This document shows, in pieces, positions 34,640 to 44,002 of a stretch of 64,000 nucleotides of DNA. Position 1 is the first letter of the stretch. Each line of letters opens with the position of its first letter. Location of the stretch: assembly GCF_048381675.1 (NCBI RefSeq), contig NZ_JBLWIS010000009.1:1-64000 (forward strand), given 5' to 3'. Under the pieces are notes generated by a model. That model was not told the origin of the DNA and made no database searches. It saw only the letters and a list, made by a program, of their open reading frames with translations. Position numbers and translations under genes: made by a program. Origin of the DNA: Advenella sp048381675. Lineage in GTDB: Bacteria; Pseudomonadota; Gammaproteobacteria; Burkholderiales; Burkholderiaceae_B.

Positions 34640-35699
34640 TTGTATAAAAAGTACTATTCAGGTATTGACCATAAACGCGACGGATCAATACCGACAGGGC
34701 TGCACTGGTCGGCAGGGCAAGCAGAACGCCAAAAAATCCAAAAATTTCGCCAAACACAAACAGGGCAAATATGATGACCAGAGGATGCAAGCCAATCCGG
34801 TCACCCATGATCTTGGGTGTTAAATATAAACTTTCAAAAACCTGGCCTATGCCGAAAACAATGGCAACGGCAATCAGGCCATAGTAACCATCGAATTGTA
34901 ATAGAGCAGAGAGGATTGCGAGCAATAATCCCAGTCCGAAGCCTAAATAAGGGATAAAAACCAGTATGCCGGTAATGACGCCAATCGGAATGGCGCTGTC
35001 AAAGCTGGCAATCGACAGTCCGATACTGTAATAGATGGCCAGAATCATCATGACCAGGATTTGCCCGCGCAGGAAACTGGACAGCAGTTTGTCTATTTCA
35101 TTGCCAATTTCAAGGGTAGGATGCAGGAAGCGGCGTGGAATGATTTCACTGAAGCGGTTAAGAAATGTATGCCAGTCGAATAGCAGGTAAACCAGGACAA
35201 CTGGCGTAAGCATCGCGCTGGCGATATAGAAAACTAGTGTGCCACTGCTGGCTTTCAGGTAATTGATCGCAGTGGTGAAAAGGCTGTCGGTGCCGGTGAC
35301 GGCATCTTGCAGCAGCTGGCGAATGTGAGTGATATCAAGTTTGCTGTCTACCCCAAGCCATTCATCAATGTTGGGTGCCAGCTGGGTATTGTATTGATGT
35401 ATCCACAATGGCAATTGCTCCAGGACCAGGTTGATTTCCCTGCGCAGCAATGGAATGATGATGAGCATGAACCCCAAAATGATGGCGAACAGTAAAAATA
35501 CCATGAAGAAGACAGCCAGCCAGCGCGGCATGTGTAAACGCACCAGCAATTCTACGCCAGGGGCTAAAATATAGGCCAGCGCCAGTGCCAGCATGAACGG
35601 GGTAAGCACCGGAGACAGGATATAAAGTAGAATGAGCAGGCAAATTCCAACTCCTGACCACAAAAGTGTCTGATTTCTACGTAAATTTTTCTCATTCAT
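34632..35699 (-). CDS. AI-2E family (PerM-like) membrane transporter
   Basis: The 355-residue polytopic inner-membrane protein has the family layout: two to three N-terminal helices, an extended helical region (REINLVLEQLPLWIHQYN), then a helical block with ITGILVFIPYLGFGLGLLLA and VGDRIGLHPLVIIFALF. Members export diverse small molecules or ions; the substrate is unknown. Its gene is divergent from purM, 61 nt away. Confidence 0.9.
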   Translation of the reverse strand: MNEKNLRRNQTLLWSGVGICLLILLYILSPVLTPFMLALALAYILAPGVELLVRLHMPRWLAVFFMVFLLFAIILGFMLIIIPLLRREINLVLEQLPLWIHQYNTQLAPNIDEWLGVDSKLDITHIRQLLQDAVTGTDSLFTTAINYLKASSGTLVFYIASAMLTPVVLVYLLFDWHTFLNRFSEIIPRRFLHPTLEIGNEIDKLLSSFLRGQILVMMILAIYYSIGLSIASFDSAIPIGVITGILVFIPYLGFGLGLLLAILSALLQFDGYYGLIAVAIVFGIGQVFESLYLTPKIMGDRIGLHPLVIIFALFVFGEIFGFFGVLLALPTSAALSVLIRRVYGQYLNSTFYTNE

Positions 35700-35760
35700 C
35701 GTAAAATTGCGTTTACTCCATTTGATTTATGACATTTTTACATATTTAGGCTCGTTTCTC

Positions 35761-36810
35761 ATGACAAATTCAACAAAATCCTCTTTGACCTATCGTGATG
35801 CCGGTGTGGATATTGATGCTGGCGATGCATTGGTTGACCGCATTAAGCCATTGGCTGCCAAAACCATGCGCGAAGGCGTGATGGCCGGGATTGGCGGTTT
35901 TGGGGCTTTGTTTGAAGTACCAAAAAAATACAAGGAACCTGTTCTTGTTTCCGGCACTGATGGTGTAGGCACCAAATTACGTCTCGCTTTTGAGTGGAAC
36001 CGTCATGATACGGTAGGTATCGACCTGGTAGCCATGAGTGTAAACGATATCCTGGTACAAGGGGCAGAGCCCCTGTTTTTCCTTGACTACTTTGCTTGCG
36101 GCAAACTGTCGGTGGATACCGCTGCCAGCGTGGTTGGCGGTATTGCCAAGGGTTGTGAACTTTCAGGATGTGCCCTTATTGGTGGTGAAACCGCTGAAAT
36201 GCCAGGCATGTACCCTGACGGAGAATATGACCTGGCCGGTTTTGCCGTTGGTGCGGTAGAAAAATCCAGAATTATCAATGGCAAATCCATTCAGGCGGGT
36301 GACCGTATCCTGGGCCTGGCATCCAGTGGTGCGCATTCTAACGGTTTTTCGTTAATCCGCAAGATTATCGAACGTGCCGGTGCCCAGCCTAATGACGAAT
36401 TCCATGGCCAGCCATTGGTCGACGTGGTCATGGCGCCTACCCGCATTTATGTTAAACAAGTATTGGCAGCGCTTGCCAAGCATGGTACAGACATTAAAGG
36501 CCTGGCCCACATAACAGGCGGTGGTTTGCTGGACAACGTGCCTCGTATTTTGCAGCCAGGCCTGTCCGCACGCCTAAGCAAAGATGCCTGGGAAATGCCC
36601 GAGTTGTTCAAGTGGCTCCAGAAAGAAGGTAATGTCGAGGACACCGAAATGCATCGTGTCTTTAATTGCGGGATTGGCATGGTTATTGTGGTTTCAGCCA
36701 GCCAGGCTGATGATATTGCCGCCACTTTGCAAGAGCAGGGTGAAACCGTTTACCAATTGGGTGAAATTGTGCCTCAGGAAGAGGGCATGGAACAAACCGT
36801 GGTTGTTTAA
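35761..36810 (+). CDS. purM: Phosphoribosylformylglycinamidine cyclo-ligase
   Basis: The 349-residue AIR synthetase makes aminoimidazole ribotide in purine synthesis. Motifs: TYRDAGVDIDAGDALVDRIK, VSGTDGVGTKLRLAF and GGETAEMPGMY. An upstream in-frame start at 35707 adds a non-homologous stretch, so I use ATG 35761 (MTNSTKSSLTYRDAG). Confidence 0.97.
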   Translation: MTNSTKSSLTYRDAGVDIDAGDALVDRIKPLAAKTMREGVMAGIGGFGALFEVPKKYKEPVLVSGTDGVGTKLRLAFEWNRHDTVGIDLVAMSVNDILVQGAEPLFFLDYFACGKLSVDTAASVVGGIAKGCELSGCALIGGETAEMPGMYPDGEYDLAGFAVGAVEKSRIINGKSIQAGDRILGLASSGAHSNGFSLIRKIIERAGAQPNDEFHGQPLVDVVMAPTRIYVKQVLAALAKHGTDIKGLAHITGGGLLDNVPRILQPGLSARLSKDAWEMPELFKWLQKEGNVEDTEMHRVFNCGIGMVIVVSASQADDIAATLQEQGETVYQLGEIVPQEEGMEQTVVV

Positions 36811-36852
36811 CTGTCGTTGTTTAAGATAAAACGACGCAAAAAAGCAATATGG

Positions 36853-36880
36853 GGGCTTGCCGTGGCAAGCCCTTGTTTTA
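36853..36880 (+). terminator. Rho-independent terminator after purM
   Basis: GGGCTTGCC (36853-36861) pairs with GGCAAGCCC (36864-36872) and is followed by TTGTTTTA. It lies between the convergent purM and miaA genes. Confidence 0.85.
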
Positions 36881-36883
36881 TGG

Positions 36884-37852
36884 TTAGCTCATTGCCTGCA
36901 GGGAGGTTTCCATGTCATGGGCAATGGCGTCAATAACCTGTTTGGCTACATTATGGGCCATGCAATCAATCCGGATTCGGTCGGGTTGGGCTCGCAGCCA
37001 GGTAATCTGGCGCTTGGCCAGCTGGCGCGTGGCGGCAATGGCTTTTTCACGGGCCTCTGGCAAATCATACTCGCCATTCAAGTGTGCCCATATTTGCCGG
37101 TATCCCACGCAGCGAATGGATGGCAGGTCAGCATGCAGATCGGGGCGCCGTTTAAGCTGTTGGACTTCCTCAACAAACCCCTTTTCAAGCATCTGGTCAA
37201 ATCGGGCGGCAATACGCTCGTGCAAGTCCAGACGGTTGGCAGGCTCAAGGCTGATGGTTTGGTATGGAAAATCACCGGCTTTTTCTGCCGGTTGCTCAAG
37301 CAGTACGGACATGGGCTTGCCTGAAATGCGATAAATTTCCATGGCACGTTGTACCCGCTGGCTGTCATTGGGGGCCAGGCGGGCAGCCGTAGCCGGGTCA
37401 ACCTTGGCCAGTTCCGCGTGCAGGGCAGGCCAGCCATGCTGGCGGGCAAAATTTTCCAGTTCCTGGCGAATCTCGTCACAGGCTGCAGGCAGTTCATTCA
37501 GTCCTTCGCGCAGGGCCTTGTAATACATCATGGTACCACCGGCCAGGATTGGAATCCGGCCACGGGCCTGAATCGCCTTGATCAGTTTCGCGGCATCCCG
37601 GGTGAACTCGGCGGCACTATAGGTTTGTGCCGGATCCCGGATGTCCAGTAAATGCTGTGGGGTTTGCGCCTGTTCTTCTTTGGATGGCTTGGCGGTGCCA
37701 ATATCCATGCTTTTGTAAATGGTGGCGGAATCCACATTAATGATTTCAATGGGCCAGCGTTGGGCAATGGCCAGCACACTGGCGCTTTTGCCTGATGCGG
37801 TGGGCCCTGCAATACAAATAATGGCTTGATGCCTGGTGTCCTGGGTTGGCAT
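36884..37852 (-). CDS. miaA: tRNA dimethylallyltransferase MiaA
   Basis: The 322-residue enzyme has the P-loop IAGPTASGKSA, INVDSATIYKSMDIGTAKP and the substrate-binding GGTMMYYKAL. It prenylates A37 of tRNAs that read UNN codons. It is last in the tsaE-amiC-mutL-miaA run, matching the order in many proteobacteria. Confidence 0.97.
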   Translation of the reverse strand: MPTQDTRHQAIICIAGPTASGKSASVLAIAQRWPIEIINVDSATIYKSMDIGTAKPSKEEQAQTPQHLLDIRDPAQTYSAAEFTRDAAKLIKAIQARGRIPILAGGTMMYYKALREGLNELPAACDEIRQELENFARQHGWPALHAELAKVDPATAARLAPNDSQRVQRAMEIYRISGKPMSVLLEQPAEKAGDFPYQTISLEPANRLDLHERIAARFDQMLEKGFVEEVQQLKRRPDLHADLPSIRCVGYRQIWAHLNGEYDLPEAREKAIAATRQLAKRQITWLRAQPDRIRIDCMAHNVAKQVIDAIAHDMETSLQAMS

Positions 37853-37982
37853 GGTGTCTGGTTGGGCGGCAAAGGCCTGCTAAAGAAATAAAAATGCAGA
37901 AATAAGAAAAGGCAGCTGTTTACTGCCTGATTTTTGGCTAGTTTAGCATTACCTTAATCTTGCTTGATGGAAAATGAATAGT

Positions 37983-39887
37983 TTATTGTCCGCGCATGAA
38001 GAGTTTATCCAGATCGTTCATGGTCCATTGAAACCAGGTGGGGCGACCGTGATTACACTGGTTTGCCCTTTCAGTTTGCTCCATTTGACGCAGCAAGGCA
38101 TTCATTTCTTCTATGCTCAGGCGGCGATTGGCCCTGACGGAACCGTGGCAGGCCATGGTGGACAGCAATTCATTGCGTTGTTCGGTTAAATGTTTGGAAA
38201 TGCCGGCCCGGCTTAAGTCTTTCAGCACATGAAGGACCAGCGATTCGATGTCACCATGAGCCAGCAATGCCGGAACCGAACGTACGGTAATTGCACGCGG
38301 GCCAGCGGCAGTTAAGTTAAGGCCGAGTGTTTGTAAAGCATCCCGGTGCTCTTCAAGTAAAGCCACTTCTTTTTCAGAGCAATGAAAAACGATTGGCACC
38401 AGCAAGTCTTGCCTTGGCATGCTGTGATTGTCCAGGGCGATTTTAAGCTTTTCGTAAACGACCCGTTCATGGGCAGCGTGCATGTCAACCAGTACCAGTC
38501 CTTTGGAGTTTTGGGCCAGAATATAAATGCCATGCAGTTGGCCCAGGGCCATGCCTAAAGGAAACGTATCCTGTTCGGGCAGTGAGGACAGTTGTGTTTT
38601 GCTTGAAGTGCTTGCGGTGTAAGCAGGCGCATGGAAGGTTGTGCTCCCTGCGGCAGTGGTGTCGGCCACCTGCGTATGTTCATTGAGTTGGGTTGAGGGG
38701 GTCTGGCTTGGGGGCGTGAGCGGGCTATAGGCCTGGATCCAGGCCTGTTGATGGTCTAGCCCCAGGGGTGCCTGTCGTTGATAGGGATTGAAACTTGCCG
38801 AAGGACGGCTGGCCGGCGCCTCATTGCCGGTAACCGGCAAGGTTGCTGGTGCAAGCCCGGCTGGCATCTGGGCAGGCAGCCGGTTCATGGCATCTTGCTG
38901 TCCGCCTACACTGGCCAGTGCCGATGCCACGGTTTGCGAGACAAAACGGTAAACCGCGCCGCTATCGCGAAAGCGCACTTCATGTTTGGCAGGGTGAACG
39001 TTCACATCGACCGTATTGGGATCGATGTTCAGGAACAATACATAGGCCGGCTGGCGATCACCGTGCAAGACATCGGCATAGGCCGTACGAATTGCATGTG
39101 ACACCGTGCGGTCGCGTACATAGCGGCCATTAACGTACAGATATTGTTTATCGGCACGGCTGCGGGCCGCATTGGGTTGGGTAATCAAGCCATGCAGGCT
39201 GGCCAGGCCAACGTCGGCCTTGACGGGAATACCCGCTTCTATGAACTCGGCGCCCAAGACGTCGCGGATGCGTTGAAAATTGTCGGTGCTTATCCATTGG
39301 CGGTAGGCTTTATCATTATGGAACAGGCGAAAAGCCACCTCGGGAAAAGCCATGGCAATTCTTTCAAGGGCATCCAGGCAATGTCCCAGCTCTGTTGTTT
39401 CCGATTTCAGGAATTTGCGGCGGGCAGGAATTTGGTCAAATAGCTGGCGCATGTCGATGGTTGTGCCATAACCACCGGCAGCTGGGGTCACTTCGTTATG
39501 TGCGGCATCGATTTGCCAGGCATGCTCATCTGCCTGGGTACGTGATGTAATCACAAGCCGGGAAACCGAGGCAATCGAGGCGAGTGCTTCGCCACGGAAG
39601 CCCATGGAATTGACTGATTCCAGTTCTTCAAGAGAGGTGATTTTGCTGGTGGCATGGCGCATAAGCGCCAAAGGCAGTTCATCTTTGGGAATGCCGGTGC
39701 CATCATCGGTAATGCAAATGCGCTTGATTCCTCCGCCTTCAAGGCGGATTTCAATGGCTCGCGCCTGTGCATCAATGGCATTTTCAAGCAGTTCTTTTAA
39801 TACAGAAGCGGGGCGCTCGATGACTTCGCCTGCGGCGATTTGGCTGATCAGTTGATCGGGAAGAGGGGAAATATGGCGTCTTGGCAT
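37983..39887 (-). CDS. mutL: DNA mismatch repair protein MutL
   Basis: The 634-residue protein has an N-terminal GHKL ATPase (LLENAIDAQARAIEI, ITDDGTGIPKDEL, GFRGEALASIASVS), a Pro/Ser/Thr-rich linker and a C-terminal dimerisation domain. The latter carries DMHAAHERVVYE, matching the DQHA(X)2E(X)4E nicking-endonuclease motif with Met for Gln, plus ACHGSVRANRRLS and CNHGRPTW. It is therefore probably an intrinsic endonuclease, as in MutH-less bacteria. Confidence 0.96.
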   Translation of the reverse strand: MPRRHISPLPDQLISQIAAGEVIERPASVLKELLENAIDAQARAIEIRLEGGGIKRICITDDGTGIPKDELPLALMRHATSKITSLEELESVNSMGFRGEALASIASVSRLVITSRTQADEHAWQIDAAHNEVTPAAGGYGTTIDMRQLFDQIPARRKFLKSETTELGHCLDALERIAMAFPEVAFRLFHNDKAYRQWISTDNFQRIRDVLGAEFIEAGIPVKADVGLASLHGLITQPNAARSRADKQYLYVNGRYVRDRTVSHAIRTAYADVLHGDRQPAYVLFLNIDPNTVDVNVHPAKHEVRFRDSGAVYRFVSQTVASALASVGGQQDAMNRLPAQMPAGLAPATLPVTGNEAPASRPSASFNPYQRQAPLGLDHQQAWIQAYSPLTPPSQTPSTQLNEHTQVADTTAAGSTTFHAPAYTASTSSKTQLSSLPEQDTFPLGMALGQLHGIYILAQNSKGLVLVDMHAAHERVVYEKLKIALDNHSMPRQDLLVPIVFHCSEKEVALLEEHRDALQTLGLNLTAAGPRAITVRSVPALLAHGDIESLVLHVLKDLSRAGISKHLTEQRNELLSTMACHGSVRANRRLSIEEMNALLRQMEQTERANQCNHGRPTWFQWTMNDLDKLFMRGQ

Positions 39888-39916
39888 TTTGCCTAAAAGA
39901 AAACTTCAGCTAAATG

Positions 39917-39942
39917 AAAAAAGGAGCCGAAAAAACGGCTCC
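39917..39942 (-). terminator. Rho-independent terminator after amiC
   Basis: Read on the minus strand: GGAGCCG, six-T loop, CGGCTCC and TTTTTT (39942 down to 39917). It should separate tsaE-amiC from mutL-miaA. Confidence 0.9.
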
Positions 39943-39959
39943 GTAAAGGTACTGCAGCA

Positions 39960-39988
39960 AAATGCACGCGCTACTATCGCGTGCATTT
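39960..39988. other. Second hairpin downstream of amiC
   Basis: AAATGCACGCG (39960-39970) and CGCGTGCATTT (39978-39988) form a perfect 11-bp stem with a 7-nt loop, 18 nt upstream of the terminator on the minus strand. It has no T-run of its own and may stabilise the mRNA 3' end. Confidence 0.6.
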
Positions 39989-40016
39989 CCATTCTGCCTT
40001 AAAAATAAAATCATGT

Positions 40017-41306
40017 CTACCCTATACGGGCAAGCGGTGGGTTTGTGGCAAAATAGCCTTTGACGCCGGACAGAATGGCGCTGGCAATTTGTTGCTGGTT
40101 GTTTGTATTTCTAAGGAAACGTTCTTCTTGCGGATTGGAAATAAAAGCGGTTTCAACCAGAATGGAAGGAATATCTGGCGCTCTTAAAACGGCAAAACCA
40201 GCCTGTTCCACACGCCGGCTTTGAATGCCATTGACTTGGGCCAAAGAGTTAAGTACGCGGTGGCCAATGTTCAGGGAGTCTTTGATTTGTGCGTTGGTAG
40301 ACATGTCCAGTAACACGCTGGCCGTGTTTCTGTCATGGTCGCCAATATCGATGCCGCCAATAAGGTCGGCGGCGTTTTCTTTTTTGGCCAGCCAACGTGC
40401 AGCGGCACTGGAGGCTCCGCCACGCGAAAGGGCAAAGACCGATGTGCCTCGGGCCGATTTGTTAGTGAAGGCATCGGCGTGAATAGAAATGAAAAGGTCT
40501 GCCTTGACTCTACGGGCTTTTTGCACCCGTACATGCAGTGGCACAAAAAAATCGGCATCACGAGTCATGTAGGCACGCATATTAGGTTGTGCGTTGATAA
40601 GGTCACGCAGGCGTCGGCCAATGGCCAGGACGATATCTTTTTCTCTGGTGCCCATGCCGCCAATGGCGCCAGGATCTTCACCGCCATGACCAGGGTCGAT
40701 GGCGATAAGAATGGGGCGGTTGGCCCCGTTACGGCTGCCGCCAGTGGCTGGAGTGCGTGGTTGTACCTGCCCTTCGACCGATGGGACGGGAGCGTTGCCA
40801 CGATTTTTGGATAGTTTGTCTAATACGCTGGCCAAGGGGTCATCACCGGCCATGTTCGAGCCAAGTGCCATCAAGGGATCTTTGGCTACTTTGGGGTACA
40901 AGTCCAGGACCAGGCGATATTGGTAATCACCTACCGGCTTGAGGGTAAATACTTGTGGGGCAATGGCTTGCTTTAAATCCAGGACAATCCGAACCACGTC
41001 AGCCCGGTTTTGGGCAACCCGAACTGTAGAAATATAGGGATCATTGGGTTTGATCTTGGAGATGAGCGAGTTCAGGGCGCTGCTCATGCTAAGGCCCTGC
41101 AGGTCTACGACCAGGCGATTCGGGTTGGACAGGGTGAAATGCTCGGCCTTGAGGGGCGCATTCAATTCCAGGGTAACCCGGGTGTATTCATCGGCAGGCC
41201 ATGTGCGTACAGCCAGGATTTGGCTGCTGGCGGCATTGGCCACTTTGGAAATGACGGGAAGTGACAACAGCGTTGCAGCTGTGGTCAGAATACGACGACG
41301 CGTCAT
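40017..41306 (-). CDS. amiC: N-acetylmuramoyl-L-alanine amidase, AmiC type
   Basis: A start at 41306 gives an ATGA overlap with tsaE and leaves MTRRRILTTAATLLSLPVIS, a twin-arginine-like signal, at the N-terminus (429 residues); an ATG at 41351 lies inside tsaE. The AMIN domain (about 30-140) targets the division site. The C-terminal Amidase_3 domain has the zinc ligands AIDPGHGGEDPG, REKDIVL, FISIHADAF and ILVETAFISN. It cleaves peptidoglycan stems from MurNAc during daughter-cell separation. Confidence 0.94.
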   Translation of the reverse strand: MTRRRILTTAATLLSLPVISKVANAASSQILAVRTWPADEYTRVTLELNAPLKAEHFTLSNPNRLVVDLQGLSMSSALNSLISKIKPNDPYISTVRVAQNRADVVRIVLDLKQAIAPQVFTLKPVGDYQYRLVLDLYPKVAKDPLMALGSNMAGDDPLASVLDKLSKNRGNAPVPSVEGQVQPRTPATGGSRNGANRPILIAIDPGHGGEDPGAIGGMGTREKDIVLAIGRRLRDLINAQPNMRAYMTRDADFFVPLHVRVQKARRVKADLFISIHADAFTNKSARGTSVFALSRGGASSAAARWLAKKENAADLIGGIDIGDHDRNTASVLLDMSTNAQIKDSLNIGHRVLNSLAQVNGIQSRRVEQAGFAVLRAPDIPSILVETAFISNPQEERFLRNTNNQQQIASAILSGVKGYFATNPPLARIG

Positions 41307-41845
41307 TTGACGAGTGCTTGTATGTCCATTTGCTGTAGCTGTTTTATCCATGATTGACCCTTTTCCGTAAACGCTTGTATTTTTGCATCGCGACCAGAGG
41401 CAGCGTAGTTAAGTGACAGTTCAAGATCGGGGGGAGGCAGGCTTGTTCCTGCTTTTTCAGCCCACTCGATCAGTACGATGGCATCTTCAAGTAAATTCTC
41501 ACGAAAGCCAGCGTCTTGCCATTCGTTTGAGTCACTAAATCTATAAAAATCAAAGTGATACAAGTATAAGCTAGAAACTTTATAGCTTTCAAGCAGGGTA
41601 TACGTAGGGCTTTTGATGCGCCCGGTTACCCCTATTGCTCTTAAAAAAGCTCTTGCAAAACTTGTTTTTCCTGCTCCCAGGTCTCCTTTCAGGTGAATGC
41701 GTCCCCCTTTTTTTGTGGGGTGCTTGGGATCACAACTGTTTGATATTCCAGCGCTTATTAGGGCTGCAAGCTGTTGTGCCAGACGATCTGTAGCGTTTTC
41801 GTTTGGCAAATAAACAGTTATAAAATCGTCATCTTGGCTGGACAT
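41303..41845 (-). CDS. tsaE: tRNA threonylcarbamoyladenosine synthesis ATPase TsaE
   Basis: The protein (180 residues) carries the Walker A motif LKGDLGAGKTSFARAFLRA and the family block SPTYTLLESYKV ... LYHFDFYRF. TsaE works with TsaB and TsaD to form t6A37 in tRNAs reading ANN codons. First gene of the tsaE-amiC pair. Confidence 0.95.
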   Translation of the reverse strand: MSSQDDDFITVYLPNENATDRLAQQLAALISAGISNSCDPKHPTKKGGRIHLKGDLGAGKTSFARAFLRAIGVTGRIKSPTYTLLESYKVSSLYLYHFDFYRFSDSNEWQDAGFRENLLEDAIVLIEWAEKAGTSLPPPDLELSLNYAASGRDAKIQAFTEKGQSWIKQLQQMDIQALVK

Positions 41846-42062
41846 AAGACCTGAAAATGTGGTTTTTTTAATACTATTATTATAAATTCAGTTAAAGTAA
41901 ATTCTAGAAAAAAACAAAAAAATGTGTAAAAACAACAATTTTTTGATGTTTCTTCATGCGTTTTCAAGTCCGGGTAGGCTGGCAAGGGTGTTTTTATGGA
42001 TTGACAGGCGGTTTCCACTCCCCCCTCTTTTTTATTTAAAGGGGGGCGGAACGCTTGGTGTC

Positions 42063-42968
42063 TTAATGGAACAGTTGCTGGGTAACGAAGACCCAAAATG
42101 GAATGGTGATTACGCTAAGAATGGTGCCAGCTGAAATGGTAAAGGCTACCAGGCGGCCGTCACCTCCCATGCGGGTGGCAAGAATAAAGGCTGCCGAAGC
42201 GGTAGGCAAAGCGGCAAACAGCACGAACATTTGGGTTTCAATGACAGAGAACCCCAGCATGACGGCAATGGCCATGGCAAAAAGCGGCATCAGCCCCAGA
42301 CGGATGGCCAGAATCCAGCCAACCAGCTTGCCGTCACGGCTGCCGCCCTGCAGCGAAAGGCTGGCCCCTACGCAAAGCAAGCCCAGTGGGATTGAACTGT
42401 TGCCCAGTTTGCCAAGCGTGGTGTCTAGTACGGAAGGAAGGGTAAGGCCGCTAAAATTCAATAAAAGGCCGGCAAAAGTTGCCAGGACCAGTGGGTTTTT
42501 CAGGATTTCCTTGAACAGATTGCTGCCTTGGTGGCTGGCCAGGGATTTGACGGCCAGAATGTTTACAAATGGAATGGCAAATCCCACAATCACGGCCATG
42601 CTGGCCAGACCGGCTTGGCCGGCCAGTGACGGCGCCAAAGACAATCCGATGTAGGTATTGAAACGGTAGGCGCATTGCCCAACCGATGCCAGGGCGATGG
42701 GTCGGGGCTTTAATACCGGTTTGGCCAGCCACACGCATAAACTGCCTAAAATGGCCAGGGCGATGGTTGCCAGCAGCAAATTACCAGTGGTGGCCAACGA
42801 CATGGGGGTACTGGCAATTGAGCGAATCAGCAGGGCTGGAAATAAAATAAAATAAACCAGTTTTTCAAGCCCGGAAAAAAACTCTTTGGAAAAGTGCAGT
42901 TTGTTGTACAGTATCCAGCCTAGAATAACGATCAAACAATCGGGTAAAACAAGAAAGGCAATCTGCAT
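42063..42968 (-). CDS. AEC-family (auxin efflux carrier-like) transporter
   Basis: The 301-residue membrane protein has about ten hydrophobic segments, with helix-break blocks such as LASVGQCAYRFNTYIGLSLA and LGLLCVGASLSLQGG. The family includes malonate and malate permeases; the substrate is unknown. The 217 nt between this gene and tsaE contain a weak C6/G6 hairpin (42020-42046) and nothing else I recognise. Confidence 0.88.
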   Translation of the reverse strand: MQIAFLVLPDCLIVILGWILYNKLHFSKEFFSGLEKLVYFILFPALLIRSIASTPMSLATTGNLLLATIALAILGSLCVWLAKPVLKPRPIALASVGQCAYRFNTYIGLSLAPSLAGQAGLASMAVIVGFAIPFVNILAVKSLASHQGSNLFKEILKNPLVLATFAGLLLNFSGLTLPSVLDTTLGKLGNSSIPLGLLCVGASLSLQGGSRDGKLVGWILAIRLGLMPLFAMAIAVMLGFSVIETQMFVLFAALPTASAAFILATRMGGDGRLVAFTISAGTILSVITIPFWVFVTQQLFH

Positions 42969-43108
42969 ACACTACACTTCAATGAAAAAGAGTTTAAGGG
43001 GTTTGTGCCATAAGGTATCACTACATATCATAGAACAGAATGGCGAGTAACGACTTTCGCATTGCAAACAGGTGTATTCAATAAACCTAAAGGCTGTATT
43101 AATAAAAC

Positions 43109-44002
43109 ATGAAACCGGCAGACATAGATGCATTTATCGATTCAATTTGGCTGGAGGACGGGCTTTCGGCCAATACGCTGGCGGCTTACCGTCGCGATTT
43201 AAATGGGTTTGACCGCTATCTGGGCAAGCAGGAGCCGCCCAAATTATTAATCGAAGCGCAGGGCAATGATATTCAGGAGTGGTTTGCAGGCAAGCATGAC
43301 AGTAGCAAGGCAAGTACGGTAAACCGGCGTTTGGCTTCACTTAAACGGTATTTTGCCTGGGCCCTGAGGGCTGGCTTGATACAGAAAGACCCTTGCCTGA
43401 ACCTGCAGTCTGCCAAACAGCCGCCACGCACCCCTAAAACCCTGACAGAAAACCAGGTCATGGATTTGCTGGAAGCGCCTGATATTGACACACCGGGTGG
43501 CTTGCGTGACAGGGCCATGCTGGAAACGCTTTATGCAACCGGTTTGCGGGTATCAGAGCTGGTTAGTCTTAAAGTGCTGCATTTAAGCCTGAACGAGGGT
43601 ATTGTGCGGGTGGAAATGGGCAAGGGGGGCAAAGATCGCCTGGTGCCCTTGGGGGCGGAAGCCATGCATTGGCTTGAGGCCTACCTGAAAAACAGCCGGA
43701 ACCTGTTGTTGGGCAACCGGCCATCTGATGACCTGTTTGTGACCCGCCGGGCGTGCGCCATGAGCAGACAGGCCTTTTGGCAATTAATCAAAAAATATGC
43801 CCTGCTGGCAGATATCAATGCCCCGCTTTCACCGCATGTGTTAAGGCATGCTTTTGCAACGCATCTGTTGAATCATGGTGCCGATTTGCGGGTGGTACAG
43901 CTGCTGTTGGGGCATTCAGACATTTCAACAACGCAAATTTATACGCATGTGGCCCGTGAGCGTCTTAAAACCCTGCATGCACAACATCATCCAAGAGCTT
44001 AA
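43109..44002 (+). CDS. xerD: Tyrosine recombinase XerD
   Basis: This 297-residue integrase has an N-terminal SAM-like core-binding domain (LSANTLAAYRRDLNGFDRYL) and a catalytic domain with Arg in YATGLRVSELV, Lys in GKGGKDRLVPLG, HVLRHAFATHLLNHG, LLGHSDISTTQIYTHV with the nucleophilic Tyr. With XerC it resolves chromosome dimers at dif. The lack of any mobile-element context argues for the housekeeping enzyme. Its TAA shares one base with the next start (TAATG). Confidence 0.93.
   Translation: MKPADIDAFIDSIWLEDGLSANTLAAYRRDLNGFDRYLGKQEPPKLLIEAQGNDIQEWFAGKHDSSKASTVNRRLASLKRYFAWALRAGLIQKDPCLNLQSAKQPPRTPKTLTENQVMDLLEAPDIDTPGGLRDRAMLETLYATGLRVSELVSLKVLHLSLNEGIVRVEMGKGGKDRLVPLGAEAMHWLEAYLKNSRNLLLGNRPSDDLFVTRRACAMSRQAFWQLIKKYALLADINAPLSPHVLRHAFATHLLNHGADLRVVQLLLGHSDISTTQIYTHVARERLKTLHAQHHPRA

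Noticed and set aside
37910..37928. AGGCAG/CTGCCT hairpin between mutL and miaA as terminator
   Set aside because: Only a six-pair stem with an interrupted T-run; at most a weak attenuator.
41307..41351. Upstream amiC start at 41351
   Set aside because: It would overlap tsaE by 49 nt; ATG 41306 gives an ATGA overlap and keeps the twin-arginine signal at the N-terminus.
42020..42046. C6/G6 hairpin downstream of the AEC transporter gene as terminator
   Set aside because: Short stem, long loop and no T-run on the relevant strand.
43109..44002. Tyrosine recombinase as sign of an integrated element
   Set aside because: The sequence and the coupling to ybaK fit housekeeping XerD; no attachment-site repeats or phage genes are near.
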